DNA of 64,000 nt, taken from contig NZ_JARKMZ010000001.1 in NCBI RefSeq assembly GCF_029360775.1, positions 62,001 to 126,000 on the forward strand, written 5' to 3'. Source of the DNA: Daejeonella sp. H1SJ63 (lineage in GTDB: Bacteria > Bacteroidota > Bacteroidia > Sphingobacteriales > Sphingobacteriaceae). The notes beneath the pieces are model-generated. The model saw only the letters and a list, made by a program, of their open reading frames with translations, had not been told where the DNA came from and ran no database searches. The translations under genes and the position numbers were made by a program. Position 1 is the first letter of the stretch. Each line of letters begins with the position of its first letter. Positions 26,686 through 36,272 of the stretch are shown piece after piece.

Positions 26686-28551
26686 TTAGCTGCGTCTGCG
26701 TCTTTCGCCGCCTTCGCGACGACCGGCACTGCTGCTTCCTCCACGATCTTCACGGCGTTTGCCTGAAAAATCACGGAATCCACCGCCACTGCTACCGCCT
26801 TCGCGACGTCCGCTTGCACCTTCACGGCGTCCGCCACCGCTGCCGCCACGATAGCCACCGCCTTCACGACGACCACCACCGCTTCCGCCGCGGTAAGAAC
26901 CACGGTCACTGCTTCCGCCTTCGCGGTCGCCGGCTAACTCAATGCGTACACTTCTGCCCTGAAAATCAACAGATTTGAATCCTTCGATTACCTGATTTAC
27001 TGCAGATTCTTCAACTTCAAAGAAGGTGAAAACACCTTTCAGGTCAATCTTGCCAACACTCTTTCCGCTGATCTTGGTATTATTGCAGATGAATCCAAGC
27101 ATATCTCCACGGGTGAAATCATCCACAGAACCAAGGTTCATGAACAGACGGGTATAACCCGGACTGGTACTTGATCTGAATGCACGATCAGGGCGTTCAC
27201 CGCGCTCAAAGCTGCGTTCATCACCCGAAACATTCAGATCAGGTGCTTTTGAATAATATTCAAGGAAACGGTTAAACTCAAGAGATGCAAAGCGTTTAAT
27301 AATATCTTCTTTTGAAAGATCCTTAAACTCTTCCATAATACGTGGAATGTACTGCTCAATTTGCTCTTCATTCACTTCAACATTATGAACTTTGTGAACC
27401 AGTGCAAACAGCTGCTTCTCACATACATCAAATCCGTTTGGAATCTCTGCCTTGGTGAATTGCTTGCCGATTACACGTTCAATTTGACGGATCTTACCAA
27501 GTTCTTTTGAATTAATGATCGCGATAGATACACCTGTTTTACCGGCACGGGCTGTACGTCCGCTTCGGTGGGTGTAATTTTCGATCTCATCAGGAAGAGA
27601 ATAGTTAATTACGTGTGTAACGTCATTCACATCGATTCCTCTTGCCGCCACATCAGTTGCAATAAGCAATTGAAGACTGCGGTCGCGGTAACGCTTCATT
27701 ACTTTGTCGCGTTGCTGCTGAGAAAGATCTCCGTGAAGTGCATCTGCATTATAACCATCCTTAATTAAAGCCTCAGCAATTTCCTGGGTTTCAATTTTAG
27801 TACGGCAGAATACGATACCAAAGATCTCAGGATTGAAATCTACGATTCGCTTAAATGCGGCGTATTTATCACGTGCCTTTACAATATAATACTCGTGTTC
27901 GATATTAGCATTGCCGGTATTTTTGGTACCCATGGTCAGCTCGAAAGGATCTGTCATGTATTTTTTTGCAATGCGGCGAACCTCTGAAGGCATGGTTGCA
28001 GAGAACAACCAGGTCTTTTTATCGTCAGGTGTTGTTGATAAAATACTGTCGATGTCTTCCTGAAAGCCCATGTTCAGCATCTCATCAGCTTCGTCAAGTA
28101 CTACATATTGTACCTGAGAAAAGTCAATTGCCTTACGGTTAATAATATCAAGCATACGGCCTGGAGTGGCCACTACGATCTGCACACCACGCTTGATCTG
28201 GCGTAACTGATCTGAAATATTTGCTCCTCCATAAACTGCCACAACATTTACGTTGCGCATGTTTTTGGAATAATTCTTTAAGTCGCTGGTGATCTGTAAA
28301 CAAAGTTCACGGGTTGGACATAGAATAAGAGCTTGTGGATAATTTTCTTCGAAATCCAATAATTCTAATAATGGAAGGCCGAAGGCTGCCGTTTTACCGG
28401 TTCCTGTTTGAGCTAATCCGACAAAATCGTTGCTGCCTGAAAGTAATACCGGGATAGATTGTTCCTGGATTGGTGTGGGATTTTCGAATCCCAGCTCAGT
28501 AATGGCATTAACAATATCATGACGGATACCCAAGTTACTAAATGGGTTCAT
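26686..28551 (-). CDS. deaD: DEAD-box RNA helicase with DbpA domain and RG-rich tail
   Basis: 621-residue ATP-dependent RNA helicase of the CsdA/DeaD layout. The motifs are Q-motif PTPIQEQ, motif I AQTGTGKT (47-54), DEAD (153-156), SAT (184-186) and HRSGRTAR (328-335). A DbpA-like RNA-binding domain follows at ~465-545 (LFMNLGSVDDFTRGD, IDLKGVFTFFEVEE). The last ~70 residues are a Gly/Arg/Ser-rich tail with repeated RREGG units. Such tails bind RNA non-specifically and promote condensates in related helicases. Likely roles are ribosome assembly, mRNA unwinding and cold adaptation. The symbol deaD rests on architecture. Confidence 0.92.
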   Translation of the reverse strand: MNPFSNLGIRHDIVNAITELGFENPTPIQEQSIPVLLSGSNDFVGLAQTGTGKTAAFGLPLLELLDFEENYPQALILCPTRELCLQITSDLKNYSKNMRNVNVVAVYGGANISDQLRQIKRGVQIVVATPGRMLDIINRKAIDFSQVQYVVLDEADEMLNMGFQEDIDSILSTTPDDKKTWLFSATMPSEVRRIAKKYMTDPFELTMGTKNTGNANIEHEYYIVKARDKYAAFKRIVDFNPEIFGIVFCRTKIETQEIAEALIKDGYNADALHGDLSQQQRDKVMKRYRDRSLQLLIATDVAARGIDVNDVTHVINYSLPDEIENYTHRSGRTARAGKTGVSIAIINSKELGKIRQIERVIGKQFTKAEIPNGFDVCEKQLFALVHKVHNVEVNEEQIEQYIPRIMEEFKDLSKEDIIKRFASLEFNRFLEYYSKAPDLNVSGDERSFERGERPDRAFRSSTSPGYTRLFMNLGSVDDFTRGDMLGFICNNTKISGKSVGKIDLKGVFTFFEVEESAVNQVIEGFKSVDFQGRSVRIELAGDREGGSSDRGSYRGGSGGGRREGGGYRGGSGGGRREGASGRREGGSSGGGFRDFSGKRREDRGGSSSAGRREGGERRRRS

Positions 28552-28921
28552 GATAATTTTTATTGCTTATCAGCCTTATTGCCGAAAGCGCCGCAAAGGT
28601 ACGTTTTTTTAAATTAAAAATAGTATTCAGATTGGGATTTGAAGCTAAGACGGGAATATTTAATTAGAAAAGCGGGCTTCGAACTGCCTCCCGGACCTGC
28701 TGCACAGGATTATCCGCTTCATTTATTTTATTGAAATCTTTTACTTATTTATTTTATTTCTAATTTACTTGTGATGAGGAGTTTAATAATTGTATTTTCA
28801 GAAATTGGGATTTAAGTCAAAGGTCGTTTGAGATATGTATAATTCGGCAGATTATTTAATTAAGTTATGGGACTTTTCCTGATTTCAGGCTCTCTTTATT
28901 AGGGCTTAAATAATTAAATTT
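28552..28921. other. Divergent intergenic region with presumed promoters
   Basis: 370 bp between the start of the helicase gene and the first gene of module A. It is AT-rich and must hold the promoters of both. No hairpin, repeat or convincing Bacteroidota promoter box pair could be fixed by eye. Confidence 0.4.
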
Positions 28922-30166
28922 ATGAAAAGACTGGTTTTCCTCCTTCTTGGGTTTCTAATTGCAGGATTTAATGGTGCTTTAGCCCAGCAAGAGAGTAAAT
29001 TATATGGAATTATCATCAGCGGCGGGCATCTGATCGACCCCGGAAATCAGATCGATGCACCGATGGATATTGCTATTAATGATGGGAAAATCGCCCTCAT
29101 TGCTAAATATATTAATCCCGAAAAGGCCACTCAGGTGGTGGATGCCAAAGGGATGTACATTTCTCCGGGTTTAATCGATATTCATTCACGCCTGGGATCA
29201 AATCTTCCTGATGGTTATACCCTGCGGGTGGGTGTTACCACAATTGTTGATGCAGGAGATGCTGACCGGAATACTTTTAAAGACTTCAAAAAAAATATCA
29301 TAGACCGATCTGTAACACGGGTATTGTCATTTCTGAATATTGAAGGTGCTAATTACAGTGGCGGAACAAATGAGAAGAATTCAGGAGATAAAATCGCTGC
29401 AGAATCTGCTCAGCTGGCGCTGCTTCACAAGAAGGATATAGTTGGATTTAAAGTTGATTTTGTGGGTCCGGACTGGTCTGCTGTTGATCGTGGTGTAGAA
29501 GCCGGAAATATGGCCAAAATGCCGATCATGCTGGATGGAGGAAGAAATCATCCGCATCCTTCTTTGTCAGATCTTTTTACTAAACACATGCGCAAAGGGG
29601 ATATTTACACGCATACCTATACAATTATTGAAGATTTTAATGCCCGCGACCGTATTGTTGATCAGCAAACGGAAAAAATTAACCCTGCGTTTTTAGAGGC
29701 ACAGAAGAAGGGGATTGTTTTTGATGTTGGCCATGGTTCAGCTTTTCGCTATTCAAATGCTATTCCGGCAATGAAGCAGGGTTTTTGGCCCAATACCATT
29801 AGCACAGATATTTCGATGGGCAGCGTAAATGCTTTTATGAAAGACATGATGAATGTTATGTCTAAATTTCTGAACATGGGAATGAGTCTTAAAGATGTTA
29901 TCAAAGCCAGTACCTGGGCTCCTGCTCAGGCCATCAGAAGAGAGGAACTTGGACATTTATCTCCTGGAGCTATCGCTGATCTCACCGTCTTTAGCCTGCG
30001 CAAAGGCAAATTTGGCTTTTATGAAACTGCCGGATACAAGATGGAGGGCGATCAAAAGTTTGAATGCGAGATGACCATTAAAGACGGCAGGATTGTATAC
30101 GATTTGAATGGTATTGCAAAACCGTTAAATAATTTTTTCCGTGAAGGAAATCAGTTCCGACAATAA
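28922..30166 (+). CDS. COG3964-type amidohydrolase paralogue 1, altered metal site
   Basis: 414 residues with a Sec signal peptide (cleavage near ALAQQ). It has the amidohydrolase barrel framing strands (GGHLIDPGNQID) and the family segments GFKV (Lys177), YTHTY (His231), FDVGHG (His271) and ISTD (Asp296). The first metal motif, HxH in family members, reads GLIDIHSR here: His88 is kept and the second His is Arg90. Loss of one ligand suggests a mononuclear or inactive enzyme, but this is inference. It is the first gene of module A, 17 bp before paralogue 2. Automated labels such as dihydroorotase would be wrong. Confidence 0.85.
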   Translation: MKRLVFLLLGFLIAGFNGALAQQESKLYGIIISGGHLIDPGNQIDAPMDIAINDGKIALIAKYINPEKATQVVDAKGMYISPGLIDIHSRLGSNLPDGYTLRVGVTTIVDAGDADRNTFKDFKKNIIDRSVTRVLSFLNIEGANYSGGTNEKNSGDKIAAESAQLALLHKKDIVGFKVDFVGPDWSAVDRGVEAGNMAKMPIMLDGGRNHPHPSLSDLFTKHMRKGDIYTHTYTIIEDFNARDRIVDQQTEKINPAFLEAQKKGIVFDVGHGSAFRYSNAIPAMKQGFWPNTISTDISMGSVNAFMKDMMNVMSKFLNMGMSLKDVIKASTWAPAQAIRREELGHLSPGAIADLTVFSLRKGKFGFYETAGYKMEGDQKFECEMTIKDGRIVYDLNGIAKPLNNFFREGNQFRQ

Positions 30167-30183
30167 AACCAACACACATATCT

Positions 30184-31461
30184 ATGAAAATGAATCATTT
30201 TTTTTACTGCTTACTTTTTTCAATCCTCTTGTCCTCCGGAGGGGCTTTTGCTCAAAAGATTGATATTCTGCTTAAAGGCGGTCATGTTATCGATCCCAAA
30301 AACAATATTAATTCGGTGATGGATGTTGCTATCTCAGAGGGTAAGATCCTTCGTGTTGCTCCACAGATAGATGCGGCAAATGCAGCAAAAGTGGTTGATG
30401 TCAAAGGGATGTACATAAGCCCCGGACTGATTGATCTTCACGTGCATGTATTTGCCGGCAATAAAATCAGCCAGAAGTATATGGACGGTCCAAACTCACT
30501 TCCCCCTGATGGATTTACTTTCAGGGCAGGCGTTACCACAGTTGTGGATGCGGGAAGTGCAGGCTGGAAAAGCTTTCCGCTATTCAAAAAGAATGTTATT
30601 GACATCGCCAAAACCAGAGTTCTGGCATTTTTGAATATTGTTGGTGATGGAATGGGAGAGTTTGAACAGGATACTTTGGATATGGACCCTAAAATGGCGG
30701 CTGCTTCAGCTATTTTCTACAAACAGCATATTGTTGGCTTTAAGGTAGCACATTATAACGGGGTACAATGGATTCCGGTTGATAATTCTGTTGAAGCAGG
30801 TCGTCTGGCTAAGATGCCTGTAATGATCGACTGGCGGGGGCTTCCACCGGTTAATTCTCTTGAAGCATTATTATTAAAGCATCTCCGTCCGGGTGATATC
30901 CTTACTCATATGTATCATGCAGGGAAGGGTGCAGGTGCAGGCAGTCCGATGTACAAAGAATCTGTTGTTGATCTCAGCGGAAATGTTAAACCCTATGTTT
31001 TTCAGGCTCAGAAAAGAGGGATCATTTTCGATGTTGGACACGGAGGTAACGGGTTTGTATTTGGTCAGGCAATTCCGTCAATGAAACAGGGCTTTGTTCC
31101 GAACACCATCAGCTCTGACCTGCATATCGGGAATATGAATGCAGGTATGAAGGATATGGCAAATATCATGTCCAAGTTTCTGAATATGGGGATGTCGGTA
31201 CAGGATGTAATTACCAAGTCCACATGGATTCCTGCACAGAGTATTCACAGGCCTGAGCTCGGCAATTTAAGTGCGGGTACAGAAGCGGATATCGCAGTTT
31301 TTAATATTAGAAATGGTGATTTTGGATATATTGATTCTCACGGAGGAAAGTTTAAAGGGACTAAAAAACTGGAGGCAGAACTAACTATCAGAGCCGGAAA
31401 AGTAGTCTGGGATCTGAATGGTATTGCTGCTGATTCTTACGATCAGGCAGTTAAAAAATAA
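30184..31461 (+). CDS. COG3964-type amidohydrolase paralogue 2, complete site
   Basis: 425 residues with a signal peptide ending near GAFAQ, so periplasmic. All predicted binuclear metal ligands are present: His86/His88 (DLHVH), Lys187 (GFKVAH, probably carboxylated), His242 (LTHMYH), His286 (DVGHGG) and Asp312 (SSDLH). The family includes EF0837 and Atu3266. From memory, Atu3266 was shown to hydrolyse acetyl-(R)-mandelate, and other members are thought to be deacetylases. The natural reaction here is hydrolysis of an amide or ester of unknown identity. It lies between paralogue 1 and the first PLP enzyme (26 bp), in one operon. Confidence 0.9.
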   Translation: MKMNHFFYCLLFSILLSSGGAFAQKIDILLKGGHVIDPKNNINSVMDVAISEGKILRVAPQIDAANAAKVVDVKGMYISPGLIDLHVHVFAGNKISQKYMDGPNSLPPDGFTFRAGVTTVVDAGSAGWKSFPLFKKNVIDIAKTRVLAFLNIVGDGMGEFEQDTLDMDPKMAAASAIFYKQHIVGFKVAHYNGVQWIPVDNSVEAGRLAKMPVMIDWRGLPPVNSLEALLLKHLRPGDILTHMYHAGKGAGAGSPMYKESVVDLSGNVKPYVFQAQKRGIIFDVGHGGNGFVFGQAIPSMKQGFVPNTISSDLHIGNMNAGMKDMANIMSKFLNMGMSVQDVITKSTWIPAQSIHRPELGNLSAGTEADIAVFNIRNGDFGYIDSHGGKFKGTKKLEAELTIRAGKVVWDLNGIAADSYDQAVKK

Positions 31462-31487
31462 TTTATTACATCAACTACCAGAAAAAC

Positions 31488-33152
31488 ATGAAACGCAGAG
31501 ATATTTTAAAAGGCCTGACATTGCTTCCCTTTGCAGGTAGCACTTCAGCCATGGAAGTCAGGGTGCCGCAAAACAGCAATGGATTTACCTTTTTATCGGA
31601 TGTATCCAGAACATCTGATACTGAGCTTGCTGACAGGGGGAGAAAAATTCTTAAATCTATTGGAGTTGAACCCTTTGTCAATTGCAAGGGGACCAATACT
31701 ATTATGGGAGGTTCTGTTGCAAGAACAGAGGTTAGACTGGCAATGGAAGCCGTAGCAACACTTAATGTTCAGATGGATGAACTTGTTGAGGGTGTGGGTA
31801 AACGTCTTTCTGAATTAACCGGCGCAGAATGGGGTTTGGTTACTGCCGGTGCTGCAGCTGGTATTAAGTTGTGTACCATTGCCTGTATGACAGGAGGTAA
31901 CCCTGAGAAACTGGTCAGAATACCGAATTTAAACGGATTTGAAAAAACAGAGGTGATTATCCCGGCAGGCATGAGGACGGTTTATGATCAGTCGGTTAGA
32001 ACTACCGGAGCTACAATTATTACAGTTGAGAATGAAGACGATCTAAGAAAAAAAATCGGACCCAAAACAGCAATGATCTATGTTGAAGCGGAGAAAGAAA
32101 ATTTTATGTCGCTGGAGACCATCGTAAAAATTGCAAAACCATTGAAAGTTCCTGTATTTGTTGATGCTGCTGCACATATCCTTACCTTCCCGAATGTTCA
32201 TTTAGCTAAAGGAGCCGATATTGTTGCTTTCAGTGGTGGTAAAGGATTAAAGGCTCCGGGCAGTTCCGGATTGTTACTGGGACGAAAGGATATATTAATG
32301 TCTGCATGGCAGGCTGCCGCTCCGCATCATGGTCCGGGTCGGGATAATAAGGTTGGACGTGAGGAACATATCGGGATGCTGGCAGCAGTTGAGCGATGGA
32401 TCGAGATGGATCATCAGAAAGAAATGCAAACCTGGGTGAGCTGGCTTGAAAATATCGGAAAGGAGGCTTCTGCAGTAAAAGGAGTTACTTATCGTATCAG
32501 AATGCCTGATCCGAAGCTGGTACATCACGTTACCCCTTATTTGTTCATTACCTGGGATCCGGCAAAATTGAATGTTACCGGACAGGAAATATCCGAAGAA
32601 TTGGGTAATACTTATCCAAGAGTTGGGGTAGCTATTTACAGAGATGAACCGGGAGTTACAGGAATTAGTTTGGTTGGATACATGATGGTGCCGGGTGATG
32701 ATAAACTTGCAGCATCGAGAATCAGGGAAGTACTGTCTAAGAAAAGAGAAGCCAAACCGGTTATTCCATTAAAGTCGCCGGCTATAAATATGACCGGACA
32801 CTGGGATATGGATATTGAATTCTATAACAGCTCAGAAAAGCATCTTTTATTTATTGATACTCAGGATGGAAATTATTTTTCCGGAATTTATAAGTCCCGG
32901 TTTTCTGATCGTGTGATAAACGGAACAATAGATGGAGATCTCATTCATATGCAAAGTACCTGGGTTGTTCCCGGTGATCGGATTCAAACTACTTTCCGCG
33001 GCACAGTAAGCGGAGAAAATGTATCAGGCGATGTTGATATGAATGAATTCCTTTCAGCAAAGTTCAGCATCAAACGCAACCGTTCAGCAATTGTAAAACA
33101 AAAGATAGTTTTTCCAAAAGGAAGACCTCAGGGGGGCAATTTTTTAATTTAA
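31488..33152 (+). CDS. Exported SelA/DgaE-like PLP enzyme 1, long form
   Basis: 554 residues. The N-terminus MKRRDILKGLTLLPFAG has a KRR twin-arginine pair and a mild hydrophobic segment, as in Tat leaders. The body (~50-420) is the type I PLP fold of the SelA/DgaE group, with Schiff-base Lys252 in FSGGKGLK and Asp226 (VFVDAAAH) positioned for the pyridine nitrogen. A beta-rich extension (~433-530) with alternating GxW and SG motifs has no counterpart in the short paralogues. Reaction by analogy with DgaE: ammonia-lyase (alpha,beta-elimination) on an amino acid or amino-sugar acid. The loop after Lys is KAPGSSG where the other four have GPQ, so specificity may differ. Confidence 0.85.
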   Translation: MKRRDILKGLTLLPFAGSTSAMEVRVPQNSNGFTFLSDVSRTSDTELADRGRKILKSIGVEPFVNCKGTNTIMGGSVARTEVRLAMEAVATLNVQMDELVEGVGKRLSELTGAEWGLVTAGAAAGIKLCTIACMTGGNPEKLVRIPNLNGFEKTEVIIPAGMRTVYDQSVRTTGATIITVENEDDLRKKIGPKTAMIYVEAEKENFMSLETIVKIAKPLKVPVFVDAAAHILTFPNVHLAKGADIVAFSGGKGLKAPGSSGLLLGRKDILMSAWQAAAPHHGPGRDNKVGREEHIGMLAAVERWIEMDHQKEMQTWVSWLENIGKEASAVKGVTYRIRMPDPKLVHHVTPYLFITWDPAKLNVTGQEISEELGNTYPRVGVAIYRDEPGVTGISLVGYMMVPGDDKLAASRIREVLSKKREAKPVIPLKSPAINMTGHWDMDIEFYNSSEKHLLFIDTQDGNYFSGIYKSRFSDRVINGTIDGDLIHMQSTWVVPGDRIQTTFRGTVSGENVSGDVDMNEFLSAKFSIKRNRSAIVKQKIVFPKGRPQGGNFLI

Positions 33153-33225
33153 AATTCAGGAAGTTTTAATAGAGCAGTAGTTTACCTGATCTGTAGCAGC
33201 AGCTCATCATATATCCAAATATTCA

Positions 33226-34899
33226 ATGAAACGCAGAAATCTAATAAAAGGACTGGCACTTCTACCTGTTGCCGGTTCAGTATTTTCAAATAACAGCCTT
33301 AATGCTGCAGTTCCGGAAAGCTCAGCAGAAGCGTTTGTTCCGGCAGCAAATGCAGATCCCAAAGCCATCTCTACGGTTTCATCTTTTATGAACGAATCGA
33401 ATATTTTTCGTTCGATCGGAGTGGAGCCGGTAATCAATTGTATGGGTACATTCACCATCATAGGTGGTTCCCTCGAGCGTTCCGCAGTTCGTGTTGCAAT
33501 GGAAGCTGCAGCACATAATTTCGTTCAGTATGATGAACTTGCCGATGGAATCGGTCAGCGTCTTGCAGATCTGACCGGAGCAGAATGGGGAATGGTTTCT
33601 GCAGGATGCGCTGCAGGGCTAAAACATATTACCGCTGCATGTGTTACGGGTGGTAATCCTGAAAAGTTAATTCGCATACCTGATTTGACGGGTTTTGATA
33701 AGAACGAGGTCATAATTCCGAGTTTCTCAAGAAATGCATATGATCATGCAATCAGGAATATTGGCGTAAAAATTATTAGTGTTAATACGCCTGAAGAGCT
33801 TGAAAAAGCGATTAATCCGCGTACAGCTATGATCTATATCCGATCCACAGATAGTGCAACCTTTACCGGAGAGCCTTTTTCGCTGGAGGTGATATCTTCT
33901 ATTGCCAAACCGCGACAAGTTCCTGTGCTGGTAGATGCAGCGGCAGAAAACCTGACTTTGCCTCCTGTACATCTTAAGCGTGGGGCAACCATTGTAGCCT
34001 ACAGCGGAGGCAAAGCGATATGTGGTCCGCAATGTGCCGGACTCATGCTTGGGGATAAGGCGATACTGAAATCTGCATGGCAGTCAAGTTCTCCTCATCA
34101 CGGGCCGGGTCGTGATAATAAGGTAGGCAGAGAAGAAATGGTAGGGATGATGGCGGCAGTAGAGGATTGGGTTAAGCGTGATCATGATGCCGACTGGAAA
34201 AGGTGGCTTTCCTGGCTTGCTACAATTCAAAAAAGACTGGCTCCGGTTGACGGATTGAAAATGGAAGTAATTGAAAGGACTTTACTGGACAATAAAACTC
34301 CGGTTTTGAAGCTTAGCTGGAATCCTGATAAACTGCATATCAGTGCTTTTGAAGTGGCAGAAGAACTTGGAAGAAATAAACCAAGAATTGCTGTTTGGGC
34401 AGAGGATCCTCAAAATGAAGACAGTTTTTTCAATATCACAACAGGTCAGATGCAGGCGGGTGAGGAAAAAATTGTTGCTGAAAGGGTTTATGCCATATTT
34501 TCAAAAAAGCGCAGTCCGAAACCTGAGACAATGACGGCTCCGGCAGCTGATCTTTCAGGTAAGTGGGATGTTAGTATGCAGTTTTTTAGTAGTATAAGTC
34601 AGCATACATTTAATATTGCACAGGATGGAAACTGGCTTAACGGGACTTATCAGGCTGAATTTCAATCCGGAAATCTTACCGGAACCATTGAAGGTGATCA
34701 GGTCAAAATTCAATGTTCAATGCGAATCGTGGGTGATCATCTGATTTATTTATTCTCAGGGAAGTTGAACGCTGATACCATGTCGGGCGATATACACCTT
34801 GGTGAATATCGTACGGCGAAGTTTACTGCAAAACGTAACACTGGCAAAGCTCCGAGAAGAAAAGTAAATATTCCTGCAGGTCCGCCATTGGCTACCTGA
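33226..34899 (+). CDS. Exported SelA/DgaE-like PLP enzyme 2, long form
   Basis: 557 residues, same layout as the preceding paralogue: KRR Tat-like leader (MKRRNLIKGLALLPVAG), PLP fold with Lys263 in YSGGKAICGPQ and Asp237 in LVDAAAEN, then a beta-rich C-terminal domain (~440-540, with GKWDVSMQFF and GEYRTAKF). Both long forms share the segment APHHGPGRDNKVGREE or a close variant (SPHHGPGRDNKVGREE here) after the PLP loop, so they are recent relatives. It lies 73 bp after the first and 36 bp before RidA. SelA itself is excluded by the leader and the lack of any selenocysteine gene. Confidence 0.85.
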   Translation: MKRRNLIKGLALLPVAGSVFSNNSLNAAVPESSAEAFVPAANADPKAISTVSSFMNESNIFRSIGVEPVINCMGTFTIIGGSLERSAVRVAMEAAAHNFVQYDELADGIGQRLADLTGAEWGMVSAGCAAGLKHITAACVTGGNPEKLIRIPDLTGFDKNEVIIPSFSRNAYDHAIRNIGVKIISVNTPEELEKAINPRTAMIYIRSTDSATFTGEPFSLEVISSIAKPRQVPVLVDAAAENLTLPPVHLKRGATIVAYSGGKAICGPQCAGLMLGDKAILKSAWQSSSPHHGPGRDNKVGREEMVGMMAAVEDWVKRDHDADWKRWLSWLATIQKRLAPVDGLKMEVIERTLLDNKTPVLKLSWNPDKLHISAFEVAEELGRNKPRIAVWAEDPQNEDSFFNITTGQMQAGEEKIVAERVYAIFSKKRSPKPETMTAPAADLSGKWDVSMQFFSSISQHTFNIAQDGNWLNGTYQAEFQSGNLTGTIEGDQVKIQCSMRIVGDHLIYLFSGKLNADTMSGDIHLGEYRTAKFTAKRNTGKAPRRKVNIPAGPPLAT

Positions 34900-34935
34900 T
34901 CCCTCCATTTTTCTAATATTCAATAAATGTAAGCT

Positions 34936-35403
34936 ATGGAATCAAGCAGAAGGTCAGTGATCACCCGGATATTTTCAGCAATTGCCGGTGTTGCCGGATT
35001 GAGCTTAGTAGCCCGATCTCAAACTCCATCTGATAGTGATCAGCTATTTTTAAGTGCCCGAGCTTCACCCGATGTAAAATTATATCCCGGATCGATCAGA
35101 TATGGAAACCTGGTTTTTGTTTCCGGAACCGGTGCAGATGCAGAATCTGAATTTGAAATAAAGGCCGATACAGATTTCGTTCTTAAAAAGATGGAAAAAC
35201 GATTAATTGCAGCAGGCTCCTCAATGGAGAAGGTGCTGAAAGTAACGGTATTTTTAAGTGATATGGCAGATTTTGAAGGGATGAATTCAATATATAAAGG
35301 CCGTTTTGGGAAAAATCCTCCCGTTCGTTCAACCGTTGCGGTGGCAAAGGGTGGAATTCCGGGCAAATCAATCGTTGAGATTGACTGTATCGCTTATGTA
35401 TGA
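34936..35403 (+). CDS. Exported RidA family protein 1
   Basis: 155 residues: an N-terminal leader with SRRSVITR and a hydrophobic stretch (~12-25) resembling a Tat signal, then a complete RidA domain. The catalytic Arg131 (VRSTVAV) and Glu148 (IVEIDCIAYV), equivalents of RidA Arg105 and Glu120, are present. RidA proteins hydrolyse reactive enamines/imines released by PLP enzymes, which matches its place as last gene of module A. A leader on RidA is unusual, because the housekeeping protein is cytoplasmic. The start at 34936 is supported by the leader itself. Confidence 0.85.
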   Translation: MESSRRSVITRIFSAIAGVAGLSLVARSQTPSDSDQLFLSARASPDVKLYPGSIRYGNLVFVSGTGADAESEFEIKADTDFVLKKMEKRLIAAGSSMEKVLKVTVFLSDMADFEGMNSIYKGRFGKNPPVRSTVAVAKGGIPGKSIVEIDCIAYV

Positions 35404-35482
35404 TCATTTAACTACTTATTCTTTATTGAAAGAATTTGTTTAGGTTTTGGTTCATGCTACTTTTTTGCTGAAATGTTTTAAA

Positions 35483-35504
35483 GAAGTCTAAAAATTCAGA
35501 CTTC
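35483..35504 (+). terminator. Weak hairpin after module A
   Basis: GAAGTCT (35483-35489) pairs with AGACTTC (35498-35504). The stem is short and no T run follows, so termination is doubtful. Confidence 0.3.
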
Positions 35505-35625
35505 AGAAGAGTTTTGATTCAATATTTGCTTTTAATTTAAAGAGGGGGGAGCCAGGAACCTGAATTTTTTTGAACGAAAATTGTAATATTAAATATTATA
35601 TTCGAATAGATAAATTTTTAAGGTC

Positions 35626-36177
35626 TTGAACTTTAAGTCTTCAACGGATAAGGAATTATTAGAATATCTAAATTTAGGTAATGAAGAGGCGTTTACAGAG
35701 ATATATAACAGATACTGGAAGCGGCTTCTTGCAATTGCTTATAACTTTAGTAAAGATAAAACTGTTGCCCAAGATATAGTTCAGGAGATTTTTACACGTC
35801 TTTGGGTTAAGCATGCCAAGCTTAATATTGAATGTCTGAATACTTATTTGGCAGCAGCTGTTAAGTTTTCAGTATTCAAGTTAATTTATCGGCAAAAAAG
35901 AAGAATGGAAATTGAATCTGAGAATTGTGCGGATGAACTGTCTACCCTTTCTGAAGATGAAATAGATGCAAGATTTATACAGGAATATATCAATAAGGTG
36001 GTAGAATTTCTTCCAGAGAATTGCAGGCTTGTATTTAAATATAGTCGTAATTCAGGACTCTCAATTACTGAAATTTCTCTTGAGTTAGGTATTTCTCCGA
36101 AAACAGTTGAGGGACATCTGACTAAAGGATTAAAAGCCATTCGGTTGAATCTTAGAAATGCTTTAAACCTGTTCTAG
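35626..36177 (+). CDS. ECF RNA polymerase sigma factor 1 (FecI-like)
   Basis: 183 residues with sigma region 2 (NEEAFTEIYNRYWKRL, DIVQEIFTRLW) and region 4 with a helix-turn-helix (LSITEISLELGISPKTVEGHL). It begins at TTG (35626), with no suitable ATG nearby. Bacteroidota ECF factors of this kind work with the adjacent FecR anti-sigma and an STN-domain SusC receptor to switch on the SusC operon when substrate binds. The FecR gene follows after 95 bp. Likely targets are the SusC gene at 37568 and genes after it, and possibly module A. Confidence 0.92.
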   Translation: MNFKSSTDKELLEYLNLGNEEAFTEIYNRYWKRLLAIAYNFSKDKTVAQDIVQEIFTRLWVKHAKLNIECLNTYLAAAVKFSVFKLIYRQKRRMEIESENCADELSTLSEDEIDARFIQEYINKVVEFLPENCRLVFKYSRNSGLSITEISLELGISPKTVEGHLTKGLKAIRLNLRNALNLF

Positions 36178-36272
36178 GTTATAAGCTCGCAGCAAAAAAC
36201 TTTTTTTTCAAATTGACCAAGGGTAATAGCTGCTGCTATGGTACTTATCTATGTAGGCTATAAAGGTGAATT

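Noticed and set aside
26664-26909. Ala/Val-rich minus-strand frame
   Set aside because: It is a shadow of the Gly/Arg-rich helicase tail in another frame.
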